From Kribbella pratensis (lineage in GTDB: Bacteria; Actinomycetota; Actinomycetes; Propionibacteriales; Kribbellaceae), in the NCBI RefSeq assembly GCF_004366075.1, contig NZ_SODU01000003.1:496001-560000 (forward strand): a DNA stretch of 64,000 nt, given 5' to 3'. The stretch's first letter is position 1, and each line of letters opens with the position of its first letter. Of the stretch, positions 38,631 through 47,500 are shown piece by piece. A program made the translations under genes and the position numbers. The notes under the pieces were generated by a model. It saw only the letters and a program-made list of their open reading frames with translations. It made no database searches and was not told the origin of the DNA.

Positions 38631-39822
38631 CGTAGGCCACCCACGGCAACCAGCACGCGAGCCGGAACTCACCGTCCGCCGTCGGCCCGTGCTCGAACCG
38701 CCCACCAGCCAGGGACGCCCGCTCGGCCAGCCCAATCAGCCCCACGCGCGAACCGGGACCCTCCGCACCAGGCTCCAACCGGTTCGAGACCTCCACCGAC
38801 AGGCCGGTGCCTACCGCACCGCTCACCGCCACCCGAACCGCCTGGTGAGGAGCGTGTTTCCGCGCATTCGTCAGCCCCTCCTGGATAATCCGGTACGCGT
38901 GCCGCCCGATCGAGTCCGGCACCGCACTGAGCTCAGCCGCCACCTCTAGCTCGATCTGCGTGCCGGCAGCCCGTGACTCGGCCACTAGTTCGTCCACCTC
39001 GGCTATGCCTCGTCCCAACTCGTCAGCGGTGTGCTGAGACCGCAGTACGCCGACAATCTCGCGCAGGTCGTCCACGCAGTCGCGTGCGCTGGACCGGATC
39101 ACGCCAGCGGCACGTGACAGGTCGGCGGACGGCATGTCCGGCCGGAACTCCAACGCACCCGCATGCATGCTCAGCAACGACAAGCGATGCCCGAGCGCGT
39201 CATGCATCTCCCGGGCGATCCGCTCCCGCTCCCGCCGCTTCCCCTGCTCAACACGCAACTGCTGCTCCGACTCGGCCCGGACCGCACGCTCGGTCAGTGA
39301 CGCCATCAGCTGCCGCCTGGTCCGAATCACGATCCCCCAGGCGACCAGCACCAGACGGGCGAGCGCTGTGAGCGTCACAGCGATCCAGTAGCCGTTCGGG
39401 ACGTCAGCAACCGGATAGAGCCAGAACTGAACCATGCAGGACGCCATCGCCACCGCACCCAGCGAGAGGCTGACAGCAGGCCGACGGTGCACAGCAACGT
39501 TGAACAGCGCCAGACCGCCCGCTGCACCCACTGACGGCACCAGAGTGGACGCCAGGATCATCAACACGGCCAGACCGGTCGGCCAGCGCCTACGGAGCAG
39601 CAGCGACAGGGCACCGGCGATGCACAGCGACACGTCCAGCCAGTGCGGCAGCGGACCGATCCGGGGCGGCGGCTCCACATCCCCCACCGCGATCAGCCCG
39701 AGCAGGAGCGCGATCAGCACGCAGGCGACGTCCACCACCCGGTCCCGCGGGGTCAACCGTCCGTAGCCCGGCGCGGTCCGCGAACCGGGCGCGATCAGCG
39801 CGGCGAAGATCCCCGTGTCCAC
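38614..39822 (-). CDS. Sensor histidine kinase (HisKA_3 type)
   Basis: Membrane sensor of a LuxR-type two-component system. An N-terminal region with several transmembrane helices (about 25-150) is followed by a coiled linker, the dimerisation/phosphotransfer helix ERIAREMHDALGHRLSLLSM (phospho-His in MHD) and the ATPase domain with IIQEGLTNARKHAPHQAVRV and SRVGLIGLAERASLAGGRFE. GTG 39822 gives 402 residues; GTG 39852 would add ten. The signal is unknown. Confidence 0.9.
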   Translation of the reverse strand: MDTGIFAALIAPGSRTAPGYGRLTPRDRVVDVACVLIALLLGLIAVGDVEPPPRIGPLPHWLDVSLCIAGALSLLLRRRWPTGLAVLMILASTLVPSVGAAGGLALFNVAVHRRPAVSLSLGAVAMASCMVQFWLYPVADVPNGYWIAVTLTALARLVLVAWGIVIRTRRQLMASLTERAVRAESEQQLRVEQGKRRERERIAREMHDALGHRLSLLSMHAGALEFRPDMPSADLSRAAGVIRSSARDCVDDLREIVGVLRSQHTADELGRGIAEVDELVAESRAAGTQIELEVAAELSAVPDSIGRHAYRIIQEGLTNARKHAPHQAVRVAVSGAVGTGLSVEVSNRLEPGAEGPGSRVGLIGLAERASLAGGRFEHGPTADGEFRLACWLPWVAYDDGRE

Positions 39823-39944
39823 TCGACCGACGGTAGCGCCTGAACGGCCCACAGCAACGATACTTTCGGTGGAGGCGCAGGTCCCCCGAACGACGGCAAC
39901 GACGTACGGCGGGCTGATCCGCGGGATCGCCGTACGACGGCAGG

Positions 39945-41531
39945 ATGGCCGGCATGATCCTTGCCAAAAGCACCCTCCGAGGGATCGGCAGGTTCCTGCT
40001 GCGGCTCGCCGTGGTGGCCGTCGTACTGGTGCTGGTCTTCGCCGGCGGTTCCGTGGTCTGGAGGTGGCAGGACGACCGCAAGGCCGAGATGACGACCGAC
40101 GGGCCGTACGAGGCCACGGTGGAGTCGCTGAACAAGCATCCGCTGCCGAAATGGTTCGCCGACGCGAAGTTCGGGATCATGATCCACTGGGGCCTCTACT
40201 CGGTCCCCGGCTTCGCGCCGAAGGGCACCACGTTCAGCAAGCTGCTCGAGACGCAGTACGGGCACGCGATGACCCACAACCCGTACGCCGAGGATTACGC
40301 GAACGCGATGAAGGACCCGAAGTCGCCGACCGCGAGCTATCACCGCGAGCACTACGGCGACGCGCCGTACAGCGACTTCACCAAGCAGTTCGACGCCGGT
40401 CTGGCCAACTGGAACCCGGACCGGTGGGCTGCGCAGTTCAAGGCGGCCGGAGCGTCGTACATCGTGGTGACGGCCAAGTACGCCGACGGGTACTCGCTGT
40501 GGCCCACGAAGGTCCGCAACCCGCACGCACCGGACTTCCACGCCCAGCGGGACCTGATGGGTGAGCTGGCCGCGGCCGTCCGAAAGCAGGGCCTCAAGTT
40601 CGGCGTCTACTACTCCGGTGGGGTCGACTGGACGTTCCAGCGCAAGACCGTGAAGACGTTGGGCGACTACGCCTATCTGCACTACGGCGAGGACTACCGC
40701 GAGTACGCCGTGGCGCAGGTGCGCGAGCTGATCACGCGGTACAAGCCGGACATCCTGTGGAACGACATCGCCTGGCCGACCGGCTCCAAACGGCTCTACT
40801 CGGTGCTGGCGGACTACTACAACACCGTCCCGGAGGGAGTCGTCGACGACCGCTGGAGTACGGCGTCCTTCGGCCGGCAGGTGATGAGCCCGAAGCCGAT
40901 GCGTTGGGGGTTCGACCAGTTGATGAAGGGCCTGTTCAAGCTGCCTGGTGTGGCGGACAGCATCAACACCCAGAAGCCCGCTCCGCACAGTGACTTCCGG
41001 ACGCCGGAGTACACGGACTTCGACACCGTCCAGGACAAGTTCTGGCAGCAGGACCGCGGTATCGGCGGCTCGTTCGGCTACAACCGCGAGGAGAACGACC
41101 AGGACTACGCCAAGTCGACCGATCTGATCGCTTCACTCGCCAAGGCGGCAGCCAACAACGGTGCGCTGCTACTGAACGTCGGACCGAGCGGTGGCGACGG
41201 TGTGATCGTCCCGGAGCAGCTGAGCAGACTCACCGACATCGGAGCCTGGCTGAAGGTTAACCGGGAGGCACTGGACGGCACCCGGCCGTGGATGCGCTCG
41301 TCAGCGACCACTACCGCCGGAGACCAGGTGATGTTCACCCAGAAGGGCGAGACGGTGTACGCCGTCGTACTGGGCCGGCCGAAGGGGGACATCGTCATCA
41401 AGGACGTCCGGCTGAGCGGTCCGGCAGCACGTCTGGGCGGCGACCCGATCACGCTGACAACTGCCGGTCAGGGCACCCTGCTGAAGAGAGCCGGTGACGG
41501 GAGCTACGGTCCGGTGTTCCGCGTCGGGTGA
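39945..41531 (+). CDS. GH29 alpha-L-fucosidase-like glycoside hydrolase
   Basis: Membrane-anchored or exported hydrolase of family 29. An N-terminal hydrophobic helix (LLRLAVVAVVLVLVFAGGSV) precedes the TIM barrel with PKWFADAKFGIMIHWGLYSV, SYIVVTAKYADGYSLWPTKV (usually HHDG in this family; here KYADG) and DILWNDIAWPTG, where the Asp aligns with the nucleophile. GALLLNVGPSGGDGVIVPEQ is also typical. The barrel is followed by a beta-sandwich. The HH to KY change in the substrate pocket could alter specificity. It has 528 residues. Confidence 0.85.
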   Translation: MAGMILAKSTLRGIGRFLLRLAVVAVVLVLVFAGGSVVWRWQDDRKAEMTTDGPYEATVESLNKHPLPKWFADAKFGIMIHWGLYSVPGFAPKGTTFSKLLETQYGHAMTHNPYAEDYANAMKDPKSPTASYHREHYGDAPYSDFTKQFDAGLANWNPDRWAAQFKAAGASYIVVTAKYADGYSLWPTKVRNPHAPDFHAQRDLMGELAAAVRKQGLKFGVYYSGGVDWTFQRKTVKTLGDYAYLHYGEDYREYAVAQVRELITRYKPDILWNDIAWPTGSKRLYSVLADYYNTVPEGVVDDRWSTASFGRQVMSPKPMRWGFDQLMKGLFKLPGVADSINTQKPAPHSDFRTPEYTDFDTVQDKFWQQDRGIGGSFGYNREENDQDYAKSTDLIASLAKAAANNGALLLNVGPSGGDGVIVPEQLSRLTDIGAWLKVNREALDGTRPWMRSSATTTAGDQVMFTQKGETVYAVVLGRPKGDIVIKDVRLSGPAARLGGDPITLTTAGQGTLLKRAGDGSYGPVFRVG

Positions 41532-41535
41532 CGGG

Positions 41536-42237
41536 TCAGTACCAGCCCTTGGCCTGGGAGTGGCCCCAAGCGCTGCAGGGGGAGCCATAGGTGGCTTCGA
41601 TGTAGTCCAGGCCCCACTTGATCTGGGTGACCGGGTTGGTCCGCCAGTCCTTGCCGTACGCCGCCATGCGGTTACCGGGGAGCGCCTGCGGGATGCCGTA
41701 GGCCGTGGACGTCGGGTTGTCGGCGCTGACCTTCCAGCGGGACTCCTTGTTCCAGAGCTTCTCCAGGCAGCTGAACTGGCTCTGGCTCCAGCCGTGGTCG
41801 GGGAGGAGGTTCATCGCGACCTCCTTCGGCGTGCCCTCGTACTTCTTCCGCTCGGCGTCCCGGCTGGCCCGCTCCTCGCTCGACGAGCGCTGGGCCTCCC
41901 GAAGCGCCTCATAGCGCTTCAGAGCGGCGTTCTTGGCCTTCATCTTCACCGCGGCCGCGTCCTGCAGAGCGGTGCGCTGCTGCTCGATGGCCTCGACCTG
42001 GTTCCGCATCCGGACCGCCTCGGCGGCGAGCTCGGCGGCCGACTGCGGATTGACCGACGGCGTGGTCGCGGAAGGGATCGCCTTCCCACTGTTCAGCACG
42101 GCCATCTCGGCCCGCCCGGACACCTTCTCCGACGCACTGCTGCTCCCAGGAGAGCTGAAGAGGTCGATACCGGCGACAACGGAAACCACGGCGATTCCGG
42201 TCACTGCGAGAATCGCGACGGAGCGCTTCGCTTTCAT
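41536..42237 (-). CDS. Exported lytic-transglycosylase-like protein
   Basis: Cell-wall-acting protein with a signal peptide or anchor (SVAILAVTGIAVVSVVAGID), a long coiled-coil (about 65-125, MRNQVEAIEQQRTALQDAAA) and a C-terminal lysozyme-like domain: FSCLEKLWNKESRWKVSADN (catalytic Glu in KES), then STAYGIPQALPG and NPVTQIKWGLDYIEATYGSP. The C-terminal domain matches the aggregation-promoting-factor/SLT group found in actinobacteria. It has 233 residues. The upstream leader contains tandem hairpins from the phoH side. Confidence 0.88.
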   Translation of the reverse strand: MKAKRSVAILAVTGIAVVSVVAGIDLFSSPGSSSASEKVSGRAEMAVLNSGKAIPSATTPSVNPQSAAELAAEAVRMRNQVEAIEQQRTALQDAAAVKMKAKNAALKRYEALREAQRSSSEERASRDAERKKYEGTPKEVAMNLLPDHGWSQSQFSCLEKLWNKESRWKVSADNPTSTAYGIPQALPGNRMAAYGKDWRTNPVTQIKWGLDYIEATYGSPCSAWGHSQAKGWY

Positions 42238-42298
42238 CTGTCCTTCCGAGAAAACCCGACCCCCGTCGGCTGCAACGAGAACATACTCTGACGTAAAC

Positions 42299-42327
42299 CG
42301 TCCGTGATCACAAGCAGGTCACGGACG
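42299..42327. terminator. Hairpin adjoining the phoH terminator
   Basis: CGTCCGTGA (42299-42307) pairs with TCACGGACG (42319-42327) across 11 bases and directly abuts the next hairpin at 42328. The two in tandem probably terminate phoH transcripts (minus strand). Confidence 0.6.
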
Positions 42328-42361
42328 AACGGTGCGGTCGCCGCGTGGCGACCGCACCGTT
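42328..42361. terminator. Strong 15-bp hairpin terminator downstream of phoH
   Basis: AACGGTGCGGTCGCC (42328-42342) and GGCGACCGCACCGTT (42347-42361) form a perfect stem with a GCGT loop. It lies 48 bp after the phoH stop on the minus strand, before the lytic-transglycosylase gene. Confidence 0.85.
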
Positions 42362-42409
42362 CTTACCTCTGCTTTACAGACGTTTATTACCTAACTGTAT
42401 GAACGCTCC

Positions 42410-43741
42410 TTACAACTGCAGGTCATCGAGCATCTCGGTGACCAGCGCCGCGATCGGCGACCGCTCCGAGCGGGTCAGCGTGACGTGCGCGAACAGCGGG
42501 TGCCCCTTCAACTGCTCGACCACCGCGACCACACCGTCGTGCCGGCCGACCCGCAGGTTGTCCCGCTGCGCCACGTCGTGGGTGAGCACCACCCGCGAGT
42601 TGGCACCGACCCGGGACAGCACCGTGAGCAGCACGTTCCGCTCCAGCGACTGCGCCTCGTCGACGATCACGAACGCGTCGTGCAGCGACCGCCCGCGGAT
42701 GTGGGTCAGCGGCAGGACCTCGAGCATGCCCCGGTCGATCACCTCGTCGATCACGTCACCGCTGGTCAGCGCGCCGAGCGTGTCGTACACGGCCTGGGCC
42801 CACGGCTGCATCTTCTCCGACTCGCTGCCCGGCAGGTACCCGAGCTCCTGGCCGCCGACCGCGAACAGCGGCCGGAACACGACCACCTTCTTGTGCTGCC
42901 GGCGTTCCATCACCGATTCGAGGCCGGCGCACAGCGCGAGCGCGGACTTACCCGTACCGGCCCGGCCGCCGAGCGAGATGATCCCGACATCAGGATCCAG
43001 CAGCAGATCGAGCGCGACCCGCTGCTCGGCGGAACGACCGCGGATCCCGAACGCCTCCCGGTCGCCCCGGACCAGCCGGATCCGCTTGTCCGGCATCACC
43101 CGGCCGAGCGCGCTGCCCCGGTCGGACAGCATCACCAGCCCGGTGTGGGTCGGGAACTCACCGGCCTCCGTCAGCTCGACCGCGCCGTTCTCGTACAGGT
43201 CGTCGACGACGTGCGTCTCGACCTCGAGCTCCGCCATACCGGTCCAACCGGACTCCAGCGTCAGCTCGGCGCGGTACTCCTCGGCGATCAGACCGCACGC
43301 CGACGCCTTGACCCGCATCGGCAGGTCCTTCGAGACCAGCGTGACGTCCTTGCCCTCGGCCATGAAGTTGCAGGCCACGGCCAGGATCCGGCTGTCGTTG
43401 TCGCCGAGCCGGAAACCGGCCGGCAAGGTCTCCGGGTCGGTGTGGTTCAGTTCGACCCGAAGAGTTCCACCCTTCTCCCCCACTGGCAGGGGCGCGTCCA
43501 GTCGTCCGTGCAGTATCCGGAGCTCGTCGAGCAGGCGGAGCGCCGTCCGCGCGAAATAGCCGAGTTCCGGGTGATGCCGTTTGGCCTCCAATTCGGTGAC
43601 GACGACCACCGGGACGACCACCTCGTGCTCGTCGAACCGCAGCATCGCGTGCGGGTCCGAGAGAAGCACCGAGGTGTCCAGCACGAAGGTGCGCTGGTCC
43701 GGTGTGGATGAGGTACTTGACGCCTTGGCGTGGATGGCCAT
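42410..43741 (-). CDS. phoH2: PhoH-family protein with N-terminal PIN domain (PhoH2)
   Basis: Fusion of a PIN-type ribonuclease domain (about 15-150, FVLDTSVLLSDPHAMLRFDE, VVVVTELEAKRHH and GDNDSRILAVACNFM with the acidic residues) and a PhoH ATPase/helicase domain. Walker A is GGRAGTGKSALALCAGLESV, and Walker B is AFVIVDEAQSLERNVLLTVL. The M. tuberculosis counterpart Rv1095 is reported as a sequence-specific RNase/helicase. It has 443 residues. The long region upstream (43742-44147) is rich in hairpins. Confidence 0.93.
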   Translation of the reverse strand: MAIHAKASSTSSTPDQRTFVLDTSVLLSDPHAMLRFDEHEVVVPVVVVTELEAKRHHPELGYFARTALRLLDELRILHGRLDAPLPVGEKGGTLRVELNHTDPETLPAGFRLGDNDSRILAVACNFMAEGKDVTLVSKDLPMRVKASACGLIAEEYRAELTLESGWTGMAELEVETHVVDDLYENGAVELTEAGEFPTHTGLVMLSDRGSALGRVMPDKRIRLVRGDREAFGIRGRSAEQRVALDLLLDPDVGIISLGGRAGTGKSALALCAGLESVMERRQHKKVVVFRPLFAVGGQELGYLPGSESEKMQPWAQAVYDTLGALTSGDVIDEVIDRGMLEVLPLTHIRGRSLHDAFVIVDEAQSLERNVLLTVLSRVGANSRVVLTHDVAQRDNLRVGRHDGVVAVVEQLKGHPLFAHVTLTRSERSPIAALVTEMLDDLQL

Positions 43742-44147
43742 GTCGCACGTCCTCTTCTAGGCCGTGACGTACACCCTCGCCCCGGCCCGCCAGTGGTTAG
43801 GTGATGGGTCGGGTGCCGCCCTCGGGGCCTGGTGTTGGCCCCTTCCGCGCCGCCGCGCGAGCGGCAACGGCGATCAGTGAGCTCGAGACCCTAGGTCTCG
43901 GGTACTCCGTTCGGCCCCTCATGGGGCAACCGGCTGGAACGAGATTCTCAAACTGATCGGGCCTCCCGTGACAGCCGGCTTCCCCTCCGACCGTCAATGT
44001 CAGGGTAGGAGGCTCCTGCAAACGGCGCAGCCCGACACGCCCGGCCACGGGGTTAACACGGTGTTACGCCTTCCCCACCCACGCGGGGGAGCCGTGTCAC
44101 TCCGCAGGGTGATCCGGTACGCCGGGCCGCCGGGCGAGGCTCGGTGC
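43742..44147. other. Gene-free 406-bp region with several hairpins
   Basis: Between divergent phoH2 and a membrane-protein gene I see no convincing ORF. It contains inverted repeats GGGGCC/GGCCCC (43824-43842), CGAGACC/GGTCTCG (43884-43900) and the palindrome TAACACGGTGTTA (44054-44066). The density of hairpins is consistent with a structured leader or a small RNA, on either strand. I could not match it to a known riboswitch. Confidence 0.5.
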
Positions 44148-45356
44148 ATGACGAAGAACTGGCCGACGTGGACCGGGTACGCCACCGCGCTCTGGTCCCT
44201 TGTGTACGGCGTACTAGGGCTCTACTGGACCCTTGGCGGCGCCGGATATCCGTTCGCGCGGGTCGCCGACGATCAGGCCTCGTCATCGATCCTCGAAGGT
44301 ACGCCGGTATACGTCGTCGCTCCCCTGATGGCGGCGATCGGGCACGGCGGCGCCGTACTCGCGCTCGTCATGACCCGGATGCGACCGCGCGGATCGATCC
44401 TGCAGGCGGTCGCCGCCGTACTCGCGGTCGGTCTGGCGCTCGTCGTCCCCGACTACACGCTGATCGCGGTGGTCGCGATGGCCCCGGCGCTGATTGTCTT
44501 CGCATTCACCGGCGTACCGGGACCGCAGGACGGCGTCGGCGACATCCTGTACTGGCACCGGGTGAACCTGATCATCCTGTTCGTCGGCGGCATCCTCTGG
44601 GCGGCGACGGCGCTCGCGTACCACCGGCGCAGCCGCAACGCCTGCGTCTCCTGCGGCCGGGGCTCCCACGATCCGGCCTGGATCCGACCGGAGGCTGCGC
44701 TCCGCTGGGGCAAGTGGGCGGTCGCGGTCGCGGTGGTGGCGAACCTGCCGTACGAGTTCACCCGGATCGCCTGGTACCTCGGCTGGCCGGTCGGCATCAC
44801 CGACGAGTTCCACCAGATGATGGCCGACACACCCGGAATGCTCGAGATGGGCCTCGGCCTGGCTGTGATGGGCCTTGGCGGAGGCGTGCTCACGCACGGC
44901 CTGGTGCACCGGTGGGGCGAGGTCTACCCGCGCTGGATCTGGTTCAAGGCCGGCCGGCGCGTGCCACCGCTGCTCGCGATCATCCCGGCCTCGATCGTCG
45001 CCGTCGTACTGATCCCAGCCGGTCTGATGAACACCCAGGCCCCACTCGGCGGCGACATGTGGGCAGCCAACGCCCCGGGCATCCTCTGGATCCTGTGGGG
45101 TACAGCGCTGGGCGTGGCGACGTACGGGTACTACCTCAGGCGCCGTACCACCTGCACACGCTGCGGCCGAGGAGCCCCGCCGGTCGTGCAGATCAGGTCC
45201 CGAAGCGGCGCTCGCGTTGGGCGTAGCTTCGGATGGCGCGGAGGAAGTCGACGTGGCGGAAGTCCGGCCAGAGCGCCTCGCAGAAGTAGAACTCGCTCAG
45301 CGCGCTCTGCCAGAGCAGGAAGCCGCCCAGGCGCTGCTCACCCGACGTCCGGATGA
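44148..45356 (+). CDS. Polytopic membrane protein with zinc-ribbon-like Cys pairs
   Basis: Function unknown. About ten transmembrane helices, with motifs such as WTGYATALWSLVYGVLGLYW and GDILYWHRVNLIILFVGGIL. Two C-x2-C-G-R-G motifs, NACVSCGRGSHDPAW and TTCTRCGRGAPPVV, lie after helices. The last about 55 residues (from SRSGARVGR on) are Arg/Ser-rich and correspond to the antisense of the prenyl synthase gene, a 164-bp overlap. They look like read-through; a stop may have been lost near 45190, or the true end may differ. Confidence 0.7.
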   Translation: MTKNWPTWTGYATALWSLVYGVLGLYWTLGGAGYPFARVADDQASSSILEGTPVYVVAPLMAAIGHGGAVLALVMTRMRPRGSILQAVAAVLAVGLALVVPDYTLIAVVAMAPALIVFAFTGVPGPQDGVGDILYWHRVNLIILFVGGILWAATALAYHRRSRNACVSCGRGSHDPAWIRPEAALRWGKWAVAVAVVANLPYEFTRIAWYLGWPVGITDEFHQMMADTPGMLEMGLGLAVMGLGGGVLTHGLVHRWGEVYPRWIWFKAGRRVPPLLAIIPASIVAVVLIPAGLMNTQAPLGGDMWAANAPGILWILWGTALGVATYGYYLRRRTTCTRCGRGAPPVVQIRSRSGARVGRSFGWRGGSRRGGSPARAPRRSRTRSARSARAGSRPGAAHPTSG

Positions 45357-45972
45357 CCAGATCGGGGTCAGGCTGGCCCTTGGTGTAGAGGTGCCGCGCG
45401 ATGTGTTCGACGTCCACGCGGTCGGCCAGCTCCTCGATCGAGATGCCCTTCGCGGCCTCCTCGAGGAGCAGGGAACGGACCGCGTCGGCGAGCTCGCGAC
45501 GTCCGCCGTACCCGACCGCGACGTTGACCAGCATCCCGTCGACGTCATGGGTCGCTGTCTCCGCCGCTTTCAGCGCCTCGGCGGTGGTGCCGGGCAGCAG
45601 GTCGAGCGCGCCGACCGGATGGATCCGGTAGCGGCCGATCGCGGTCAGCTCCTCGACCGTCTGCTCGATGATCCGCAGCAGCGGCTCCAGCTCGTCGGCC
45701 GGGCGGCTCAGGTTGTCGGTGGACAGCATCCACACCGTGACGACCTTGACGCCGACGTCGTCGCACCACTCCAGGAACTCGGAGATCTTGTTCGCCCCGG
45801 CCTCGTGACCGCGCGACACCGGGTCGCCGACCTGCCGGGCCCAGCGCCGGTTGCCGTCGATGATGACGCCGATGTGCCGCGGGATCCGGTCCGGCGACAG
45901 GGACCGGCGGACCCGGCGCTCGTACAGGCTGTAGAGGGCGTTGCGCAGCTTCTGCTTGCCAGGTGTCCGCAT
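45193..45972 (-). CDS. Short-chain Z-isoprenyl diphosphate synthase (UppS family)
   Basis: Cis-prenyltransferase using IPP. Conserved regions are RHIGVIIDGNRRWARQVGD (catalytic Asp), VTVWMLSTDNLSRPADEL and DLVIRTSGEQRLGGFLLWQS. The length (259 residues) and neighbourhood with hemolysin III match Rv1086, which makes short-chain omega,E,Z-farnesyl diphosphate in M. tuberculosis; a decaprenyl synthase is possible but less likely. IspH at 17.4 kb supplies precursor. The 5' end is divergent from trhA. Confidence 0.9.
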   Translation of the reverse strand: MRTPGKQKLRNALYSLYERRVRRSLSPDRIPRHIGVIIDGNRRWARQVGDPVSRGHEAGANKISEFLEWCDDVGVKVVTVWMLSTDNLSRPADELEPLLRIIEQTVEELTAIGRYRIHPVGALDLLPGTTAEALKAAETATHDVDGMLVNVAVGYGGRRELADAVRSLLLEEAAKGISIEELADRVDVEHIARHLYTKGQPDPDLVIRTSGEQRLGGFLLWQSALSEFYFCEALWPDFRHVDFLRAIRSYAQRERRFGT

Positions 45973-46163
45973 GGGTAGGGTGCTCTCCTCGAAGACTCTC
46001 GGTCACGAGGCTAGCCCAGAAACGCCAGGCACGAGAGGCTCCGGAGCGGCTTACAGAAACCTGCCGGAAAGGTCGAACTTTCTGCGAAGTTCGTGCATCG
46101 TAAACGTGGGCGTGCTGCATCACCCGGGTGACTTCGCCTACATTTCATCCTTCTGAACCATTG

Positions 46164-46197
46164 AACCTACGGTTGCGTAGGTTACGGTTGCGTAGGT
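46164..46197. promoter_or_regulatory. Double TACG palindrome upstream of trhA
   Basis: AACCTACGGTTGCGTAGGTT (46164-46183) is a perfect 8-4-8 inverted repeat. Overlapping it, TACGGTTGCGTA (46183-46194) repeats the core 15 bp on. Palindromes of this TACG-N4-CGTA type are known before membrane-lipid and desaturase genes in actinobacteria, where TetR-family regulators bind. The pair lies 34-50 bp upstream of the trhA start at 46231. Confidence 0.7.
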
Positions 46198-46230
46198 ATG
46201 GACCGCCCGGACACCCCCGAAAGGACGGCG

Positions 46231-46926
46231 ATGACCGTTTCCAGCGCACAACCCCAGGAAGCCGGTCACCGGCTCTCCGGGCGACTCGGGCCACTCAAGC
46301 CCAAGCTCCGTGGATGGTTGCACGCCGGAACGTTCCCGTTCGCCACCGCCGCCGGCATCGTACTGATCTGCCTGGCACCGCACGCGAACGCGCGCTGGGC
46401 GGCCGCGGTCTACACCGTCGGTTCGATGCTGCTGTTCGGCATCTCCGCGCTGTACCACCGGTTCTACTGGGGCCCGAAGGGCGAGGCGATCCTGCGCCGG
46501 CTCGACCACAGCAACATCTTCCTGCTGATCGCCGGCACCTACACGCCGCTCGGCATGGTGCTGCTGCACGGCAACGACCGGCTGCTGATGCTCGGCCTGG
46601 CCTGGGGCGGCGCGGTGCTCGGCATCCTGTTCCGGATCTTCTGGCTCAGCGCGCCGCGCTGGATCTACACGCCGCTCTACCTGGCGCTGGGCTGGGTCGC
46701 GATCTTCTGGATGGGCGACATCTACCACGCCGGCGGCGCGGCAGTCGTCACCCTGATCGCCGTCGGCGGCGGCCTTTACTCGATCGGCGCGGTCGTCTAC
46801 GGCACCAAGCGCCCGAACCCGTCCCCCCGCTGGTTCGGCTTCCACGAAATCTTCCACGCCTTCACCGTCGCCGCCTTCATCTGCCACTACATCGCCGTAA
46901 GCATCGCGACCTACCGCGCCGGCTAA
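46231..46926 (+). CDS. trhA: Hemolysin III family / PAQR membrane protein TrhA
   Basis: Seven-helix membrane protein of the PAQR superfamily, linked in bacteria to membrane-lipid homeostasis. The zinc-binding His and partner residues are in LFGISALYHRFYWGPKGEAI, RRLDHSNIFLLIAGTYTPLG and GFHEIFHAFTVAAFICHYIA. ATG 46231 with AAAGGA upstream gives 231 residues; ATG 46198, directly after the palindrome, is less likely. Its counterpart Rv1085c is likewise next to the Z-prenyl synthase gene. Confidence 0.92.
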   Translation: MTVSSAQPQEAGHRLSGRLGPLKPKLRGWLHAGTFPFATAAGIVLICLAPHANARWAAAVYTVGSMLLFGISALYHRFYWGPKGEAILRRLDHSNIFLLIAGTYTPLGMVLLHGNDRLLMLGLAWGGAVLGILFRIFWLSAPRWIYTPLYLALGWVAIFWMGDIYHAGGAAVVTLIAVGGGLYSIGAVVYGTKRPNPSPRWFGFHEIFHAFTVAAFICHYIAVSIATYRAG

Positions 46927-46952
46927 CCCTCCTCACCCGGGGCCCGAACCAC

Positions 46953-46988
46953 GCCAGCGGGGCCAGCGGGGCCAGCGGGGCCAGCGGG
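46953..46988 (+). repeat. 9-bp tandem repeat (GCCAGCGGG)4
   Basis: Four perfect copies of GCCAGCGGG run from 46953 to 46988, with a degraded fifth (ACCAGCGAC) after them. It lies 26 bp after the trhA stop and could vary in copy number by slippage. Confidence 0.85.
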
Positions 46989-47090
46989 ACCAGCGACACC
47001 TTGTCGCCAGCCCATCGCCCGCCCCAGCCCGGTACTGCGGAACTCTTCTGCAACATTTCTTCCGCAAAGCGGCCGGTCGATCCCCAGGCG
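46989..47090. other. Gene-free spacer between short and long repeats
   Basis: No gene is apparent. The base composition resembles the surroundings, with an A+T-richer patch near 47040-47065. The whole stretch 46927-47592 lacks a supported gene. Confidence 0.5.
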
Positions 47091-47266
47091 CCGAGCGCAC
47101 ATCCACCCACCAAGCACCTCCGCTCGCCCCCACGCCCGCGCACGCCGGCGAAGCCGGCCAACAAGCAGCCACGCCGAAGGCGTGACCGCTGCGTATCCCC
47201 ACCACCACACGCTCACCGAGCGCATGAACCCCGCACGCCGTTCGCGCACCGCGCACACCCGCCGGG

Positions 47267-47318
47267 GACTGGGAATAGGCAATTGCCTATCCCCACACCC
47301 CATCGGCTAACCCCACTC
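47267..47318. repeat. REP-like hairpin element, copy 2 (in unit A)
   Basis: The left arm GACTGGGAATAGGC (47267-47280) leads into the perfect palindrome ATAGGCAATTGCCTAT (47275-47290). The outer right arm GGCTAACCCCACTC (47305-47318) is degraded compared with copies 1 and 3. Confidence 0.7.
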
Positions 47319-47500
47319 AAGTCCAGTAGCCCGAGCGCACATCCGCTCGCCAAGCACCCCCGAGCGCCTACACCCCGCGCGCGCCGGCGGAGTCGGTCGA
47401 CAAGCTGGCGCGGCGGAGGCGTGACCGCTCTGCATTCACCACCCCACGCTCGCCGAGTGCGTGAACCCCGCACGTTCGCGCACTGGGCACACCCGGCGGG

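Noticed and set aside
43797..44048. 83-residue minus-strand ORF in the gap upstream of phoH2
   Set aside because: No ribosome-binding site, no recognisable pattern, and it covers several hairpins; better seen as non-coding.
43742..44147. Cobalamin or c-di-AMP (ydaO-type) riboswitch before phoH2
   Set aside because: A GGGGAAGCCGG-like box is present on the minus strand but the other conserved boxes of either class are not found.
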